Below, one piece after another: positions 1 through 9,100 of a stretch of DNA of 64,000 nucleotides (position 1 is its first letter; each line of letters opens with the position of its first letter). Made by a program: the position numbers and the translations under genes. Below the pieces are notes generated by a model that saw only the letters and a program-made list of their open reading frames with translations, was not told the DNA's origin and searched no databases. Source of the DNA: Burkholderiaceae bacterium (GTDB lineage Bacteria > Pseudomonadota > Gammaproteobacteria > Burkholderiales > Burkholderiaceae_C); assembly GCA_023150375.1 (NCBI GenBank), contig JAKLLA010000003.1, positions 211,459-275,458 on the forward strand. The letters are read 5' to 3'.

Positions 1-2
1 TG

Positions 3-605
3 CCGGAGGTGACCGGCGTGGAGCTGCGGGAGGACCTGACCACGCTGTGCAACGACGCGGCCGCGCGGCTGGGTTTTGCGCCCGGGCAGAACGCGGATGG
101 CGGCGCGCTGCACTTCGCCACCGGCGATGTGCGCAGCTTCGCGGCCCGGCCGATCGACATCATGATCGCGCTGCACGCCTGCGACACCGCCACCGATGTG
201 GCGATGCACCGCGGCGTTCAGGCCGGCGCGGCGATCATCCTGTGCTCGCCCTGCTGCCACAAGGAGCTGCGTCCGCAGATGAAGGCGCCGCCGCTGCTGC
301 AGCCCATGCTGCGCCACGGCATCCACATGACCGAGCAGGCCGAGATGCTCACCGACACGCTGCGCGCCCTGCTGCTGCAGGCCAGTGGCTACGACACCCA
401 GGTGTTCGAGTTCATCTCGCCGGAGCACACCAGCAAGAACAAGATGGTGCTGGCGGTGCGCCGCGCCCGGCCGCTGCCGGCGGCGCAGCGGCAGGCGCTG
501 CTGGCGCAGGTGCAGGCGCTGAAGGCGCACTACGGCGTGGGGCGGCAGACGCTCGAGGCGCTGCTGGACGAGGCGCCGCCGCCGGCCGAACCCGCGCCGC
601 ATTGA
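3..605 (+). CDS. SAM-dependent methyltransferase, C-terminal part (5' end outside window)
   Basis: The frame is open to the left edge, so the gene is 5'-truncated by the window; about 200 residues are visible. The segment IDIMIALHACDTATD (visible residues ~51-65) followed by ILCSPCCHKEL is the strand-4/strand-5 signature of Methyltransf_32-type class I methyltransferases, where an acidic/aromatic pocket and a CCH motif follow the SAM-binding half. The SAM-binding glycine loop would lie upstream and cannot be seen. The substrate is unknown. The C-terminus is Pro/Ala-rich. No operon partner is visible, since the next gene starts 129 bases later. The family assignment rests on motif resemblance. 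Confidence 0.75.
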   Translation, partial: PEVTGVELREDLTTLCNDAAARLGFAPGQNADGGALHFATGDVRSFAARPIDIMIALHACDTATDVAMHRGVQAGAAIILCSPCCHKELRPQMKAPPLLQPMLRHGIHMTEQAEMLTDTLRALLLQASGYDTQVFEFISPEHTSKNKMVLAVRRARPLPAAQRQALLAQVQALKAHYGVGRQTLEALLDEAPPPAEPAPH

Positions 606-734
606 TTCAACCCAACGCAGGGCCCTGCGGCCGGACGGCCCGGGCTTGTGAACTTCCTCACGAACCGTTACAACGAAGCGGCTGCATGGGCGGCGCTGCG
701 TGGGCCTGCAGTCTGGCCCGGGTGGGAGTGGGCG

Positions 735-2849
735 ATGGTGCGTGCAATCGTGTGGCTGCTGGGCCTGCTGCTGCTGGCCGGGCTCGGGGGCTGTGGCGGC
801 AGCGGGGGAGGCGGTGGCGGGCGGGCGCCCTTCATCGTCGCGACGGTGGTCGGCTTTCCGCCCGGGCAGGTGCCGCCGGGGGCGGTGCCCTCGGGGCGCA
901 ACAGCGCGGCCTTCGTGGTGGTGCTGGACGACGAGTCCGGCGAGCCGATCGCCGATGCCAGCGTGAGCGTCGACGGCGTCGCGCTGAGCTACGCGGCCGC
1001 GGACGGCGGCTACGGCGCCGAGCTCGACGTCACCCCCGGCGACCGGGTCGAGCTGCAGGTGCAGTGGCGCGGCGCCACCTACCGCGCCAGCGCCCGGCAG
1101 GCCACCGAGTACCCGACGATCACCCAGCCGGCCACCGGCGTCGTCTGGCCCCCGGAGAGTCCGCACGAAGTGCAGTGGAGTGCCGGCACGCCGCCGGCCG
1201 GCGCCAGCTACGTCTACGGCCTGGGGGTGCTGGCTGCCGACGGGCGGGTGATCTGGCCCGCCGACGGGTCCTTCGAGGTGCTGCCCGCCGCCAGCCGCAG
1301 CTTCACGCTGCCGGGCTACAGCCTGCCGCAGGGCGAGCACCTGCTGGTGGTGGGCCTGATCGCCGAGACGGACATCGCCGGGGCGGCGGCCGAGTCGATG
1401 CTGCTGGTGGGCGGCTTCACCTACCGCCCGGTGTCGGTGAGCAGCACCCCGCCCCCGGCCACGCTGAACAGCCTGGCCGTCGCGCCGACGCAGTCGGTGC
1501 TGGTGCCGGGGCAGACGCTGCAGCTGGCGGCCACGGGCCAGTACTCGGACGGCAGCCAGCGCGACCTGGCCAGCCAGGTGACCTGGACCTCCTCCGACCC
1601 GGGCCGCGCCACCGTGAGCGCCAGCGGGCTGGTCAGCGCGGCGGCCGGCGCCACTGGCACCGTGACGGTCACCGCGACGCTGCAGGGTTTCAGCGCCGCC
1701 TCGACGCTGACCTTCTTCCAGCCGGGCAGCTCGCCGCTGCCGCCGCTGTCGCAGTCGGTGACCTACCAGGGGGACTACGCGCACAGTGGCCGGGCGGTGC
1801 AGGCGACGGCGCCGGTCTTCCCGGCGGCGCGGGCCTGGTCGGTGGCGCTGTCCGGCCCGGCCAGCTATCCGGTGATCGCGGGCGGCCGGGCCTTCGTGCT
1901 GGCCGGCGCACCGCCGAGCGGGAGCGGCTACGGCACCACGCTGCATGCGCTGGATCTGGCCGACGGCCGCACGGCCTGGGGGCCGGTGGCGCTGTCGGGC
2001 ACCTACTTCTGGGCCGGCCACGCCTACGACCAGGGCCAGCTGTATGTGCTGAACTACGACGGCCTGCTGCGCAGCTTCGATGCGGCCACCGGCGCGGCCG
2101 GCTGGTCGGTGCAGCTGCCCGGCCAGTACGCCTTCAGCTCGCCGCCCACCGCGGTCGACGGCATGGTCTACGTCGGCGGAGCGGGCAGCGGCGGCACGCT
2201 CTACGCGGTGGACGCGGCCAGCGGCGCGCTGCTGTGGACGGCTCCGGTGGCCAACGGCGACCACAGCTCGCCGACGGTGTCGCCCGACGGCGTGTTCGTG
2301 GCCTACCCCTGTCAGGTCTACAAGTTCGCCCGGCTCAGCGGCCGCCTGCTCTGGCAGCGCAACACCGGCTGCTCGGGCGGCGGCGGCCGCACCGCGGCCT
2401 ATGCGAACGGCCGGCTGTACGTGCGCAGCGTCACCGGCGGCAGCAACGAGATCCTCGACGCGGCCACCGGTGCGCCGATCGGCAGCTTCGGCGGCACGGC
2501 GATTCCGGCGTTCACCGACACGCTCGGCTTCTTCCTGTCCGGTTCGACCCTGCAGGGCGTGCACAGCGGCACCGGCGCGGTGGCCTGGAGCTTCGCGGGC
2601 GACGGGCAGCTGGTGTCGCCGCCCTTCGTGCTGAACGACCGGGTCTTCGTCGCCTCGGCCAGCGGCCAGGTCTTCGCGCTGGATGCGGCCACCGGCGCCC
2701 AGGTCTGGAGCGGCCAGGCGGCCGCGGGTGCGAGCGCCACCGACGAGCACAACGTGTCGCAGCCCTACGCCGGCCTGGGCATCGGCGAGGGCTGGCTGAT
2801 CGTTCCGGCCGGCCAGACGGTGAACGCCTGGCGCCTGACGGCACCCTGA
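735..2849 (+). CDS. Outer-membrane-type lipoprotein with Ig-like and PQQ-type beta-propeller domains
   Basis: I chose the ATG at 735, not the upstream GTG at 648, because it gives a clean lipoprotein signal: MVR, a hydrophobic core, then LLAGLGGC with the lipidated Cys followed by a Gly-rich linker. Residues ~245-325 resemble a bacterial Ig-like (Big_2) domain (LAVAPTQSVLVPGQTLQL, TWTSSDP, ATVSASGLVSA). Residues ~360-700 carry repeats such as LYAVDAASGALLWTAP and VFALDAATGAQVWSG, the blade signature of PQQ-like propellers (BamB-like WD40/quinoprotein fold). No dehydrogenase catalytic residues are evident, so a scaffold or binding role at the envelope is likely, but the function is unknown. 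It converges with the next gene over a shared hairpin. Confidence 0.8.
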   Translation: MVRAIVWLLGLLLLAGLGGCGGSGGGGGGRAPFIVATVVGFPPGQVPPGAVPSGRNSAAFVVVLDDESGEPIADASVSVDGVALSYAAADGGYGAELDVTPGDRVELQVQWRGATYRASARQATEYPTITQPATGVVWPPESPHEVQWSAGTPPAGASYVYGLGVLAADGRVIWPADGSFEVLPAASRSFTLPGYSLPQGEHLLVVGLIAETDIAGAAAESMLLVGGFTYRPVSVSSTPPPATLNSLAVAPTQSVLVPGQTLQLAATGQYSDGSQRDLASQVTWTSSDPGRATVSASGLVSAAAGATGTVTVTATLQGFSAASTLTFFQPGSSPLPPLSQSVTYQGDYAHSGRAVQATAPVFPAARAWSVALSGPASYPVIAGGRAFVLAGAPPSGSGYGTTLHALDLADGRTAWGPVALSGTYFWAGHAYDQGQLYVLNYDGLLRSFDAATGAAGWSVQLPGQYAFSSPPTAVDGMVYVGGAGSGGTLYAVDAASGALLWTAPVANGDHSSPTVSPDGVFVAYPCQVYKFARLSGRLLWQRNTGCSGGGGRTAAYANGRLYVRSVTGGSNEILDAATGAPIGSFGGTAIPAFTDTLGFFLSGSTLQGVHSGTGAVAWSFAGDGQLVSPPFVLNDRVFVASASGQVFALDAATGAQVWSGQAAAGASATDEHNVSQPYAGLGIGEGWLIVPAGQTVNAWRLTAP

Positions 2850-2897
2850 GGGCGGGACCTGGGACCCGGGCCCGGGGCCCGGGGCCCTGCCGTCAGG
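2834..2897. terminator. Bidirectional hairpin between convergent genes
   Basis: The 10-base arms CCTGACGGCA (2834-2843) and TGCCGTCAGG (2888-2897) are perfectly complementary and span both stop codons. The interior is itself palindromic, with runs of GGGCCC/CCCGGG. There is no T-tract. It probably ends transcription from both sides. Confidence 0.5.
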
Positions 2898-3924
2898 TGC
2901 GCGGCGGGGCCAGGTCCGCCAGCAGGCGGGCCATCACCTCCGCGGTGCGCAGGGCGCTGTCGCCGCTGCTCGGGCAGCGACCCAGGCCGTTCCATTCGTG
3001 CACGATGGTCTGCACCAGCGGCTGGTGCACATGCGGCGGGTCGGGGATGGGCAGGAGCTGGGTCTGGCCGTCGACGGTCAGTTCGATCGCCGAGCCTCGG
3101 TCGGCCGACCAGCGGATGCGTCCGCGGCTGCCGATGATCTCGGTGGATTCCTCCGCGAGGCCGGCCGCATGGCACCACAGGGCGCTGCCGATCACGCCGC
3201 GGCCGGTGCCACGGTAGGCGCCGGCCTCGCCGCTGCCGGCGTGGCGCCAGGTGGCGGCGACGATGTCCTCCGGCGCCCAGGCCCCCGCCTGGTTGGCCGC
3301 CAGCCCCTGCACCTGCTCGAGCGGGCCGAGCAGCCAGTCCAGCGCATCCAGGCCATGGCAGGCGGCCTCGAAGAACAGCCCGCCGCCCGAACGCGCGGCA
3401 TCGACGCGCCAGCGGTGCGCCGCGCTGGCCTGGCGATCGGCGCCGGGCAGCGGGCGCAACTGCCGCACGACGACCGCGCGCAGCGCGCCCAGGGCCTGGC
3501 CGGCCAGCATCTGGCGCACGGCGATGAAGCGCGGCAGCGCGCGGCGGTAGTAGGCCACCCACAGCGGCACCCCGGCGGCGCGGCAGGCCTCGACCATGCG
3601 CCGGCACTCGGTGGGGTCCAGCGCCATCGGTTTCTCGACCAGCACCGCCTTGCCGGCGGCGGCGGCGCGCAGCGTCAGCGCGCAGTGGCTGTCGGGGTGG
3701 GTGGCGATGTAGACGGCGTCGATGTCCGGCGCGGCCAGCAGCTCATCCACGCTGGCATGCCAGCGCGGCACGCCGTGGCGGCGCGCCCAGTCGGCCGCCT
3801 GTTCCGGCCGGCGGCTGGCCACCGCGACCAGCTGCGAGCCCTCGGCCTGCTGCAGTGCCGGGCCGCTCTTGACCTCGGTGACATCGCCGCAGCCGATCAG
3901 GCCCCAGCGCAGGGTCCGGGCCAT
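2893..3924 (-). CDS. Gfo/Idh/MocA family NAD(P)-dependent oxidoreductase
   Basis: The 343-residue product has the size and layout of the family: an N-terminal Rossmann domain with GLIGCGDVTEVKSGPAL (residues ~8-24), then DAVYIATHPDSHC and the conserved VLVEKPMALDP, where the EKP lysine is the usual catalytic residue. The C-terminal alpha/beta domain includes GGGLFFEAACHGLDALDWLLG, with the His-x3-Asp pair of the active site. These enzymes oxidise or reduce cyclic polyols and sugars; the substrate cannot be read from sequence. It starts 7 bases after the dienelactone hydrolase gene, so the two are probably cotranscribed. Confidence 0.88.
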   Translation of the reverse strand: MARTLRWGLIGCGDVTEVKSGPALQQAEGSQLVAVASRRPEQAADWARRHGVPRWHASVDELLAAPDIDAVYIATHPDSHCALTLRAAAAGKAVLVEKPMALDPTECRRMVEACRAAGVPLWVAYYRRALPRFIAVRQMLAGQALGALRAVVVRQLRPLPGADRQASAAHRWRVDAARSGGGLFFEAACHGLDALDWLLGPLEQVQGLAANQAGAWAPEDIVAATWRHAGSGEAGAYRGTGRGVIGSALWCHAAGLAEESTEIIGSRGRIRWSADRGSAIELTVDGQTQLLPIPDPPHVHQPLVQTIVHEWNGLGRCPSSGDSALRTAEVMARLLADLAPPRT

Positions 3925-3931
3925 GGGGATC

Positions 3932-4630
3932 TCAGCCCAGCGTGCGTCCGAAGAAGCGCAACGTGCGGTCCCAGGCCACCTGCGCCCAGGCGGCGTCGTA
4001 CTGGGTGAAGGGGTAGCGGCCCGGCCCCTGCGCCGTCTCGTTGGCGAAGGCGTGGCCGGCCAGGTAGCGGTGGCCGGTGTAGGCCACGCCGGCGGCGCGC
4101 AGCTTCTCCTCCAGCGCATCGACGCCGGCGATCGCGAAGGCCTGGTCCTGTTCGGCCCAGTGCGCCAGCAGCGGCGCAGTGATCCTGCCGGCGTCGACGT
4201 ACTCGAGCGGCGGGTAGCCGTACCAGACCACGCCGGCATCGGCCTCGGGCACCATCGTCAGCGACAGAATGGTCAGCGCCCCGCCCATGCAGTAGCCGGT
4301 CACCCCGACCTTCGTCGCGCCGCGCGCCTTCAGCGCCTGCACCGCACCGCGGATGTCCTGCGCGGCGGCGTCGCCGAAGTTCAGGCCGCTCATCAGGTGG
4401 TGGGCCTCCTCGGCCTCGACGGTGGACTGGCCGCGGTACAGGTCCGGCACCAGCGCGGTGTAGCCGGCGCGCGCCAGGCGCTCGGCCACGCCGCGGATCT
4501 GGTCGTTCAGCCCCCACCATTCCTGGATCACCACCACCGCCGGGGCCCCGGCGCTGCCGCCGGCCGGCTCGGCCAGATAGCCCTGCACGTCCTGCCCGTC
4601 GGGGCGCTGGAAGCCGATCATGCTGCCCAT
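3932..4630 (-). CDS. Dienelactone hydrolase family protein
   Basis: The 232 residues match the DLH family length. The nucleophile motif GYCMGG, the acid in WAEQDQAF and the histidine in LAGHAFAN supply the Cys-Asp-His triad of dienelactone hydrolases, and the oxyanion-side EWWGLN motif is present near residue 37. It may hydrolyse a lactone or ester in the cytoplasm (there is no signal peptide). No aromatic ring-cleavage genes are adjacent, so a dedicated chlorocatechol role is unlikely. An internal ATG three codons in (4621) is an equally possible start. It is first of a two-gene unit with the downstream oxidoreductase. Confidence 0.88.
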   Translation of the reverse strand: MGSMIGFQRPDGQDVQGYLAEPAGGSAGAPAVVVIQEWWGLNDQIRGVAERLARAGYTALVPDLYRGQSTVEAEEAHHLMSGLNFGDAAAQDIRGAVQALKARGATKVGVTGYCMGGALTILSLTMVPEADAGVVWYGYPPLEYVDAGRITAPLLAHWAEQDQAFAIAGVDALEEKLRAAGVAYTGHRYLAGHAFANETAQGPGRYPFTQYDAAWAQVAWDRTLRFFGRTLG

Positions 4631-4794
4631 CGTTGCGATCTCCTGAGTCTGGAAGAAAGGGCGCCGGCCCGCTGCCGCCGCCTCACAGGCCCGAAGTAGA
4701 AGGCCTGTGCCCGGCCAGCGTCAATGCGCAGGCGCCGCCCGCGCCGCGCTGCGCCACCGCCAGCTTCCGAGGCGCGCTGGCCTAGACTCTCGCG

Positions 4795-5247
4795 ATGGCG
4801 ATTCCTTCCCGTGTGATCCTATGGCTGGCGGCGGCCCTGCTGGCCCTCGTCTTCGGTCTGCCCTGGGCCCTGTACGGACTGGGGCTGCGCTCGATCGCTG
4901 CGCTGCCCGAGCCGCCGGCGACGCTGCGGCCGGCTGGCGAACTGCGCGAGGTCTGGCAGCGCGCCGGCATTCCCGGCGAGCCGGTCGGCGCGGTGCTCGA
5001 CCCGGTGAGCTACCTGGCCTCTGCCTCCGTGCAGGCCCGACCGCCGGCGATCACCGCCTTTGCCTGGCGTGTCGCTTCCGACCATCTCGCCCGCGAGCCC
5101 GGCAGCGGGCGCGGGCCGTTGCAGCAGCACCTGGCCGGAGCTGCCCTGACGATCTGGCTGACCCGGCACTGGACGGCCGAGGCCCTGCTCAGCCGGGTGG
5201 TCGAACTGGAGGCGGCCGGCCGCAGCGCGGTGCCGACGGGGCGCTGA
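4795..5247 (+). CDS. Small membrane-anchored protein, possibly a GT51-like relic
   Basis: The 150-residue protein has one N-terminal membrane segment (residues ~7-28) and an otherwise soluble periplasmic-type domain. I do not firmly recognise it. The C-terminal stretch LQQHLAGAALTIWLTRHW and the following AEALLSRVVELE faintly recall the helix region after the catalytic site of peptidoglycan glycosyltransferases (QQLxKN...LE). However, the protein is much shorter than that family and lacks the upstream catalytic Glu motifs, so this is only a hint. It ends in a hairpin and converges with the next gene. Confidence 0.5.
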   Translation: MAIPSRVILWLAAALLALVFGLPWALYGLGLRSIAALPEPPATLRPAGELREVWQRAGIPGEPVGAVLDPVSYLASASVQARPPAITAFAWRVASDHLAREPGSGRGPLQQHLAGAALTIWLTRHWTAEALLSRVVELEAAGRSAVPTGR

Positions 5248-5255
5248 GCCCCGTC
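5235..5255. terminator. Short perfect hairpin at convergent gene ends
   Basis: GACGGGGC (5235-5242) and GCCCCGTC (5248-5255) form an 8-bp stem with the upstream gene's stop codon in the 5-base loop. It sits between two converging genes, and there is no T-run. Confidence 0.4.
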
Positions 5256-5268
5256 CCGGCCGGCAGGG

Positions 5269-5931
5269 TCAGGACGTCCTGCGACCGCGCAGGGGCGAGC
5301 GCGAACCGATGCTGACCAGGTAGTAGAGGCGGTTGATCCAGCGCCGCCAGCCGGGATCCATGGACTCGGCGCCGCTGGCGCTGCGGTCCGGCTGGCCGGC
5401 AACCAGCTGCTTCTCCATCACCAGATAGGCCAGCCCGGCCGGCCCCTCGCGGGTTTCCTTCACCCGCGCATAGCCCTGCTTGCGATACAGCTCGATGGCC
5501 TGATGGTTTTCTGCCAGGACCCGCAGTCCGATCCGCGGCAGGCTGGCCTCGCGGGCGAGCTGCTCGGCCAGCAGCATGAACTTCTGGCCGATGCCGTGGC
5601 GCCGGAAGGGCTCGTCCACCGCGATCATGTTCAGCCACATCAGGTGGTTCTCGGGCTTGGGCTCGATGTGCATGAAGCCCGCCAGGGTGCCCCCGACCCG
5701 CGCGGCGTGGAAGCAGGCGGACTGGTTGCACAGGTGGTAGCGCAGCTCCAGTTCGTCGGCATGGGGGAAGAAGCGGGCCACCATCTGCAGGATGTCCATC
5801 CAGTCCGACATGCGGGCGGGTTCGACGTCTGCGCTCAGGGCCCGGACAACGGGTTCGGCAACGTGCACGGGAAGGGCTGGGGTCGTGGACGCGGCACGTG
5901 GGCCACGCATGACCTGGCTATCGGCAGACAT
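5269..5931 (-). CDS. GNAT family N-acetyltransferase
   Basis: The 220-residue product carries the GNAT core: MWLNMIAVDEPFRRHGIG with the acetyl-CoA loop RRHGIG (residues ~129-134), then LRVLAENHQAIELYRKQGY, the beta5/alpha4 motif. About 50 N-terminal and 40 C-terminal residues flank the domain; the C-terminal part (WRRWINRLYYLVSIGS) may be amphipathic. The ATG at 5931 was chosen because AGGAAG lies 5 bases upstream. The leader is unusually AT-rich for this window, with a T6 run. The substrate is unknown. Confidence 0.85.
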   Translation of the reverse strand: MSADSQVMRGPRAASTTPALPVHVAEPVVRALSADVEPARMSDWMDILQMVARFFPHADELELRYHLCNQSACFHAARVGGTLAGFMHIEPKPENHLMWLNMIAVDEPFRRHGIGQKFMLLAEQLAREASLPRIGLRVLAENHQAIELYRKQGYARVKETREGPAGLAYLVMEKQLVAGQPDRSASGAESMDPGWRRWINRLYYLVSIGSRSPLRGRRTS

Positions 5932-6120
5932 GGAGACTTCCTGAGAGTTTCTTGAAGTGAAAAAACTATCAGGCAGGGTCCTCCTTTCCGGTATCCCGTG
6001 AGCGAGGGGTGCACCGACCGAGGGCCAGGGCCGTCCATTTCTGCACAGCTCAGGTGCGGACAGCGCGGCCATTGCGTGGCGAACGAACCGCAGGCGGGCC
6101 GGGCGCTGCCCCGCAAAGGG

Positions 6121-6160
6121 CCACGCGCCCGTGGCGGCGGTGGCCGGCACGGGCGCGTGG
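6121..6160 (-). terminator. Perfect 13-bp inverted repeat after the SNF2-like gene
   Basis: CCACGCGCCCGTG (6121-6133) and CACGGGCGCGTGG (6148-6160) are exact reverse complements around a 14-base loop. They lie 25 bases beyond the helicase-like gene's stop. On the minus strand the stem is followed by CCCTTTGC, a weak T-run. Confidence 0.5.
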
Positions 6161-6185
6161 CGTCGGCAGGGCCGGACGGCGAGGA

Positions 6186-9100
6186 TCAGACGGCGCGCAG
6201 CACGTCGCGCAGCTGCTGCACGGCAGCGGTCAGCGCCGACCCGCCCAGGAAGGCGCCGCCGGCGGGTCCGTCCAGCCGCTCGGCCAGGGCCACCATCGCG
6301 GGCGTGTCGCCCTGGGCGGCGGCCGCGCTCTGCAGGTCCAGCAGGGCTTCCTCGATGCTGCCTTCGGCGATCAGGTGCAGCACCGGCACCCCGTCGGCCG
6401 GCGGCGGGGCCGACGCCTCGGCGAGGGCCGGCTGCACGCAGTCCAGCCGTTCGGCCAGCCGCCGCGGATGCCAGGGGCGGTCCAGGTGCACCACGCCGGC
6501 CAGGTCGTGCACCAGGCGCAGGCGCGGGCGCACCGCGTCGTCGACCAGTGCGACCAGGGGCTGCGGGTCCTGGGCAAACCGTGCCGCGCCGTCGGCCAGG
6601 GCGGCATCGTCCATGCCGGCGTCGAAGACCTGGTGGCCGATGCCCTGCCGTTCCAGCACCCGGGCCAGGCCCTGCAGTGCGGCCGGCCACTGGCTGAAGA
6701 CCACCAGCCGCACTTCCGGCACCCGCGGCGACAGCTCCTGCATCAGCGACAGCAGCGCGGCGGTCTTGGCCTCCGTCACGGCCTCGTCGGCCGGGACCAC
6801 GCAGGCCTGGCGCATGCCCTGCACGGCGACGAAGAGCTCGCGCTGCTCGCGGCTGGAGAGGTCGCCGACGCGCTCCCAGCGGGCCACCAGGCGCTCGGCC
6901 CGCTCGCGCTGGGCCTGATGGCGGGCCCGCTGGGCCAGGTCCAGCGGCAGGGTCTGCACGTCGTCGTCGCCGGGCAGGGCCACCGCCGGCAGGGCAGCGT
7001 CGCTGCGGCGGCGCTGCAGCAGCAGGGGCAGCAGAGTCTCGCCGAGGCGGTCCAGGTCCCGCCAGCCGGCGCTGGCGGGCGTGCCCGGCTCGCCCGGCTG
7101 GGGGGCGTGGGCCTCCAGCAGGCGCCGCATCGGGCCCAGGCGCAGCGGGTCGAGCCAGCGCAGCAGCGCGGGCAGGGCCTGCGGGCGGGTCTGCAGCGGC
7201 CGGCGCGTCAGCAGCAGCGTGGCGCCTGGGTCCAGGCGGCGCAGCGCCGCGCCAGTGGCGCCCAGCCAGGGCGGCTCGTCGAGCAGGCCCTCGTCGATCA
7301 CCAGCACATCGGGCGCCCAGGCTGCCAGCACGTCGACCTGGCTGCGCAGCTCGTCCAGGCTGATCAGGCGCAGCAGCGGTGCATCGTCGGCCGCCAGGCC
7401 TTCCAGGCCGGGGCGCAGGGCGAAGGAGGTCCAGCGCGCGATGGCGCGCTGCCAGCGGCGCAGCCAGCCGGCCGGTGCGGCCACCAGCAGGCGCTCGGCG
7501 CCGAAGTGGCGGCGCAGCAGCGCCAGCGTGGCGAGCGCCTGCACCACCTTGCCCAGGCCAGGCTCGTCGGCCAGCACACAGCGCCCGGCGCAGGCGGCCA
7601 GCAGCGCGGCCTCGAGTTGATGCGGTGCCACCGGGTGGCGCAGCAGGCCCTGCAGCAGGCCGGCATCGGTCGGGCCCGCCGGGTAGGCGGCCTCCAGTGC
7701 CAGCACGCGCCGACGGGTGTCGTGCTGCTCGCCGAGCAGGGCCCAGACGCCTTCCTCGACCTCGACGCGGTGGCCCTGGCGGGCGGCCAGGCGCAGCAGC
7801 TGCTGCAGCGCTTCACCGTCCTCGAGGCGCAGGCTGCCGTCGTGCGCGCTGGCAGCGCCGACCGCCTCGCGCAGTTCGGCCGCAGCCTCGCTGCCCAGGC
7901 GCCAGACGATCTGTCGCTGCGCGCCATGGCGCAGGTGCAGTTCGCTGTATGCCCGCCTTTCACCCTGGCGCAGAGTGGTCAGCAACTCCGGCCGGGCCTC
8001 GAGCCACTGCGCCAGCAGGCTGTGCAGGTGCGGGCAACGGCCCTGCGGATCGGCCGCGAAGTCCTCGCAGTCGCAGTGGCTGTCGCCCCCGGCCAGATCG
8101 CGCAGGCGCAGACGGTGCACCTGGCCGCTGCGGCGGTCGGTCACCTCCTGCCAGCCGAAGGGATCGTCGGTGGGCAGTGCGCAGGCGAAGCGTGCCGGGT
8201 CGGCCAGTTCGAGCAGCGGTGCCGGCTCGGCCGGCGGCGGCGCGGCCGCCTCGACCTGTTCGCCCTCCTGTTCGACCCCTGCACCGGTCTCGACCGCCTC
8301 GTGCCTGTCGATGACCAGGTCTTCGGGGGGAGACTCGCCGTCGCCTGCGGCCGCGGCATCGGACGCCGTAGCGGTCGTGGCGGCCTCGCCCCGGCCGCGA
8401 CCGCGCCGACGCCGCGGCCGGCGGTTGCCGCTGTCTTCCTGGGGCGGGGTGTCCGCAGCGGGCGGGCTGTCTGCCGACGTGTCGGCCATCGGGGGGGCCT
8501 CGTCTGCGCTGGACAAGGCTGCAACGGCCGTGGCTTCGGCTGCGCTGGCCGGCGGGGCGGCTTCCGGGACCGCCGTCTCGGGGGCTGGTGCTGCCGCAGC
8601 CGGGTCGACCTGCGGCGTGGCGGCGGCAACGGCCTCCCGCTGCGCGCCGCGACGCCGTCGGCCGGTGCTCTGTCGGGTCTCGGGGGCCGGGGCGGCGTCG
8701 GCGACGACGCTCGAGATGACGTCGGACGGGGCCTCGACCATGCCGGGCGCCTCGGCCGCGCCGGTCGCGGGGGTCGCCGGCTGCGCTGCGCTGCGGCGGT
8801 TGCGGCGCCGGGGTGCAGCGGGAGGCGCATCTGTCTGCGCCGCGGCCGCGTCCGGCAGCGGGGCGGCCGCAGTGTCGGCGGTGGCCGCGAGGGCGACCTC
8901 GGTGGCGACTGCGGGCGTGGCTTCGGGCGTGACCTCGGGCCTGACCTCGGGCGTGGTGGCTTCGGCCGTTGGCGTGGCGCTGCGACGGCGGCCGCGCGGT
9001 GCGGCCGCCTTGGCGTTGCCGGTTGCCGGGGCGTCCGGCGAGGCTGAGGGGGCCGTCGGCGTGGCCGCCTCGGCGGGCGGCGCTTCGGCCGACGCTTCAC

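Noticed and set aside
47..3217. A 1056-codon plus-strand frame across three genes
   Set aside because: It is in a shifted frame of the methyltransferase and PQQ lipoprotein genes and has a low-complexity Arg/Ala/Gly translation with no domain.
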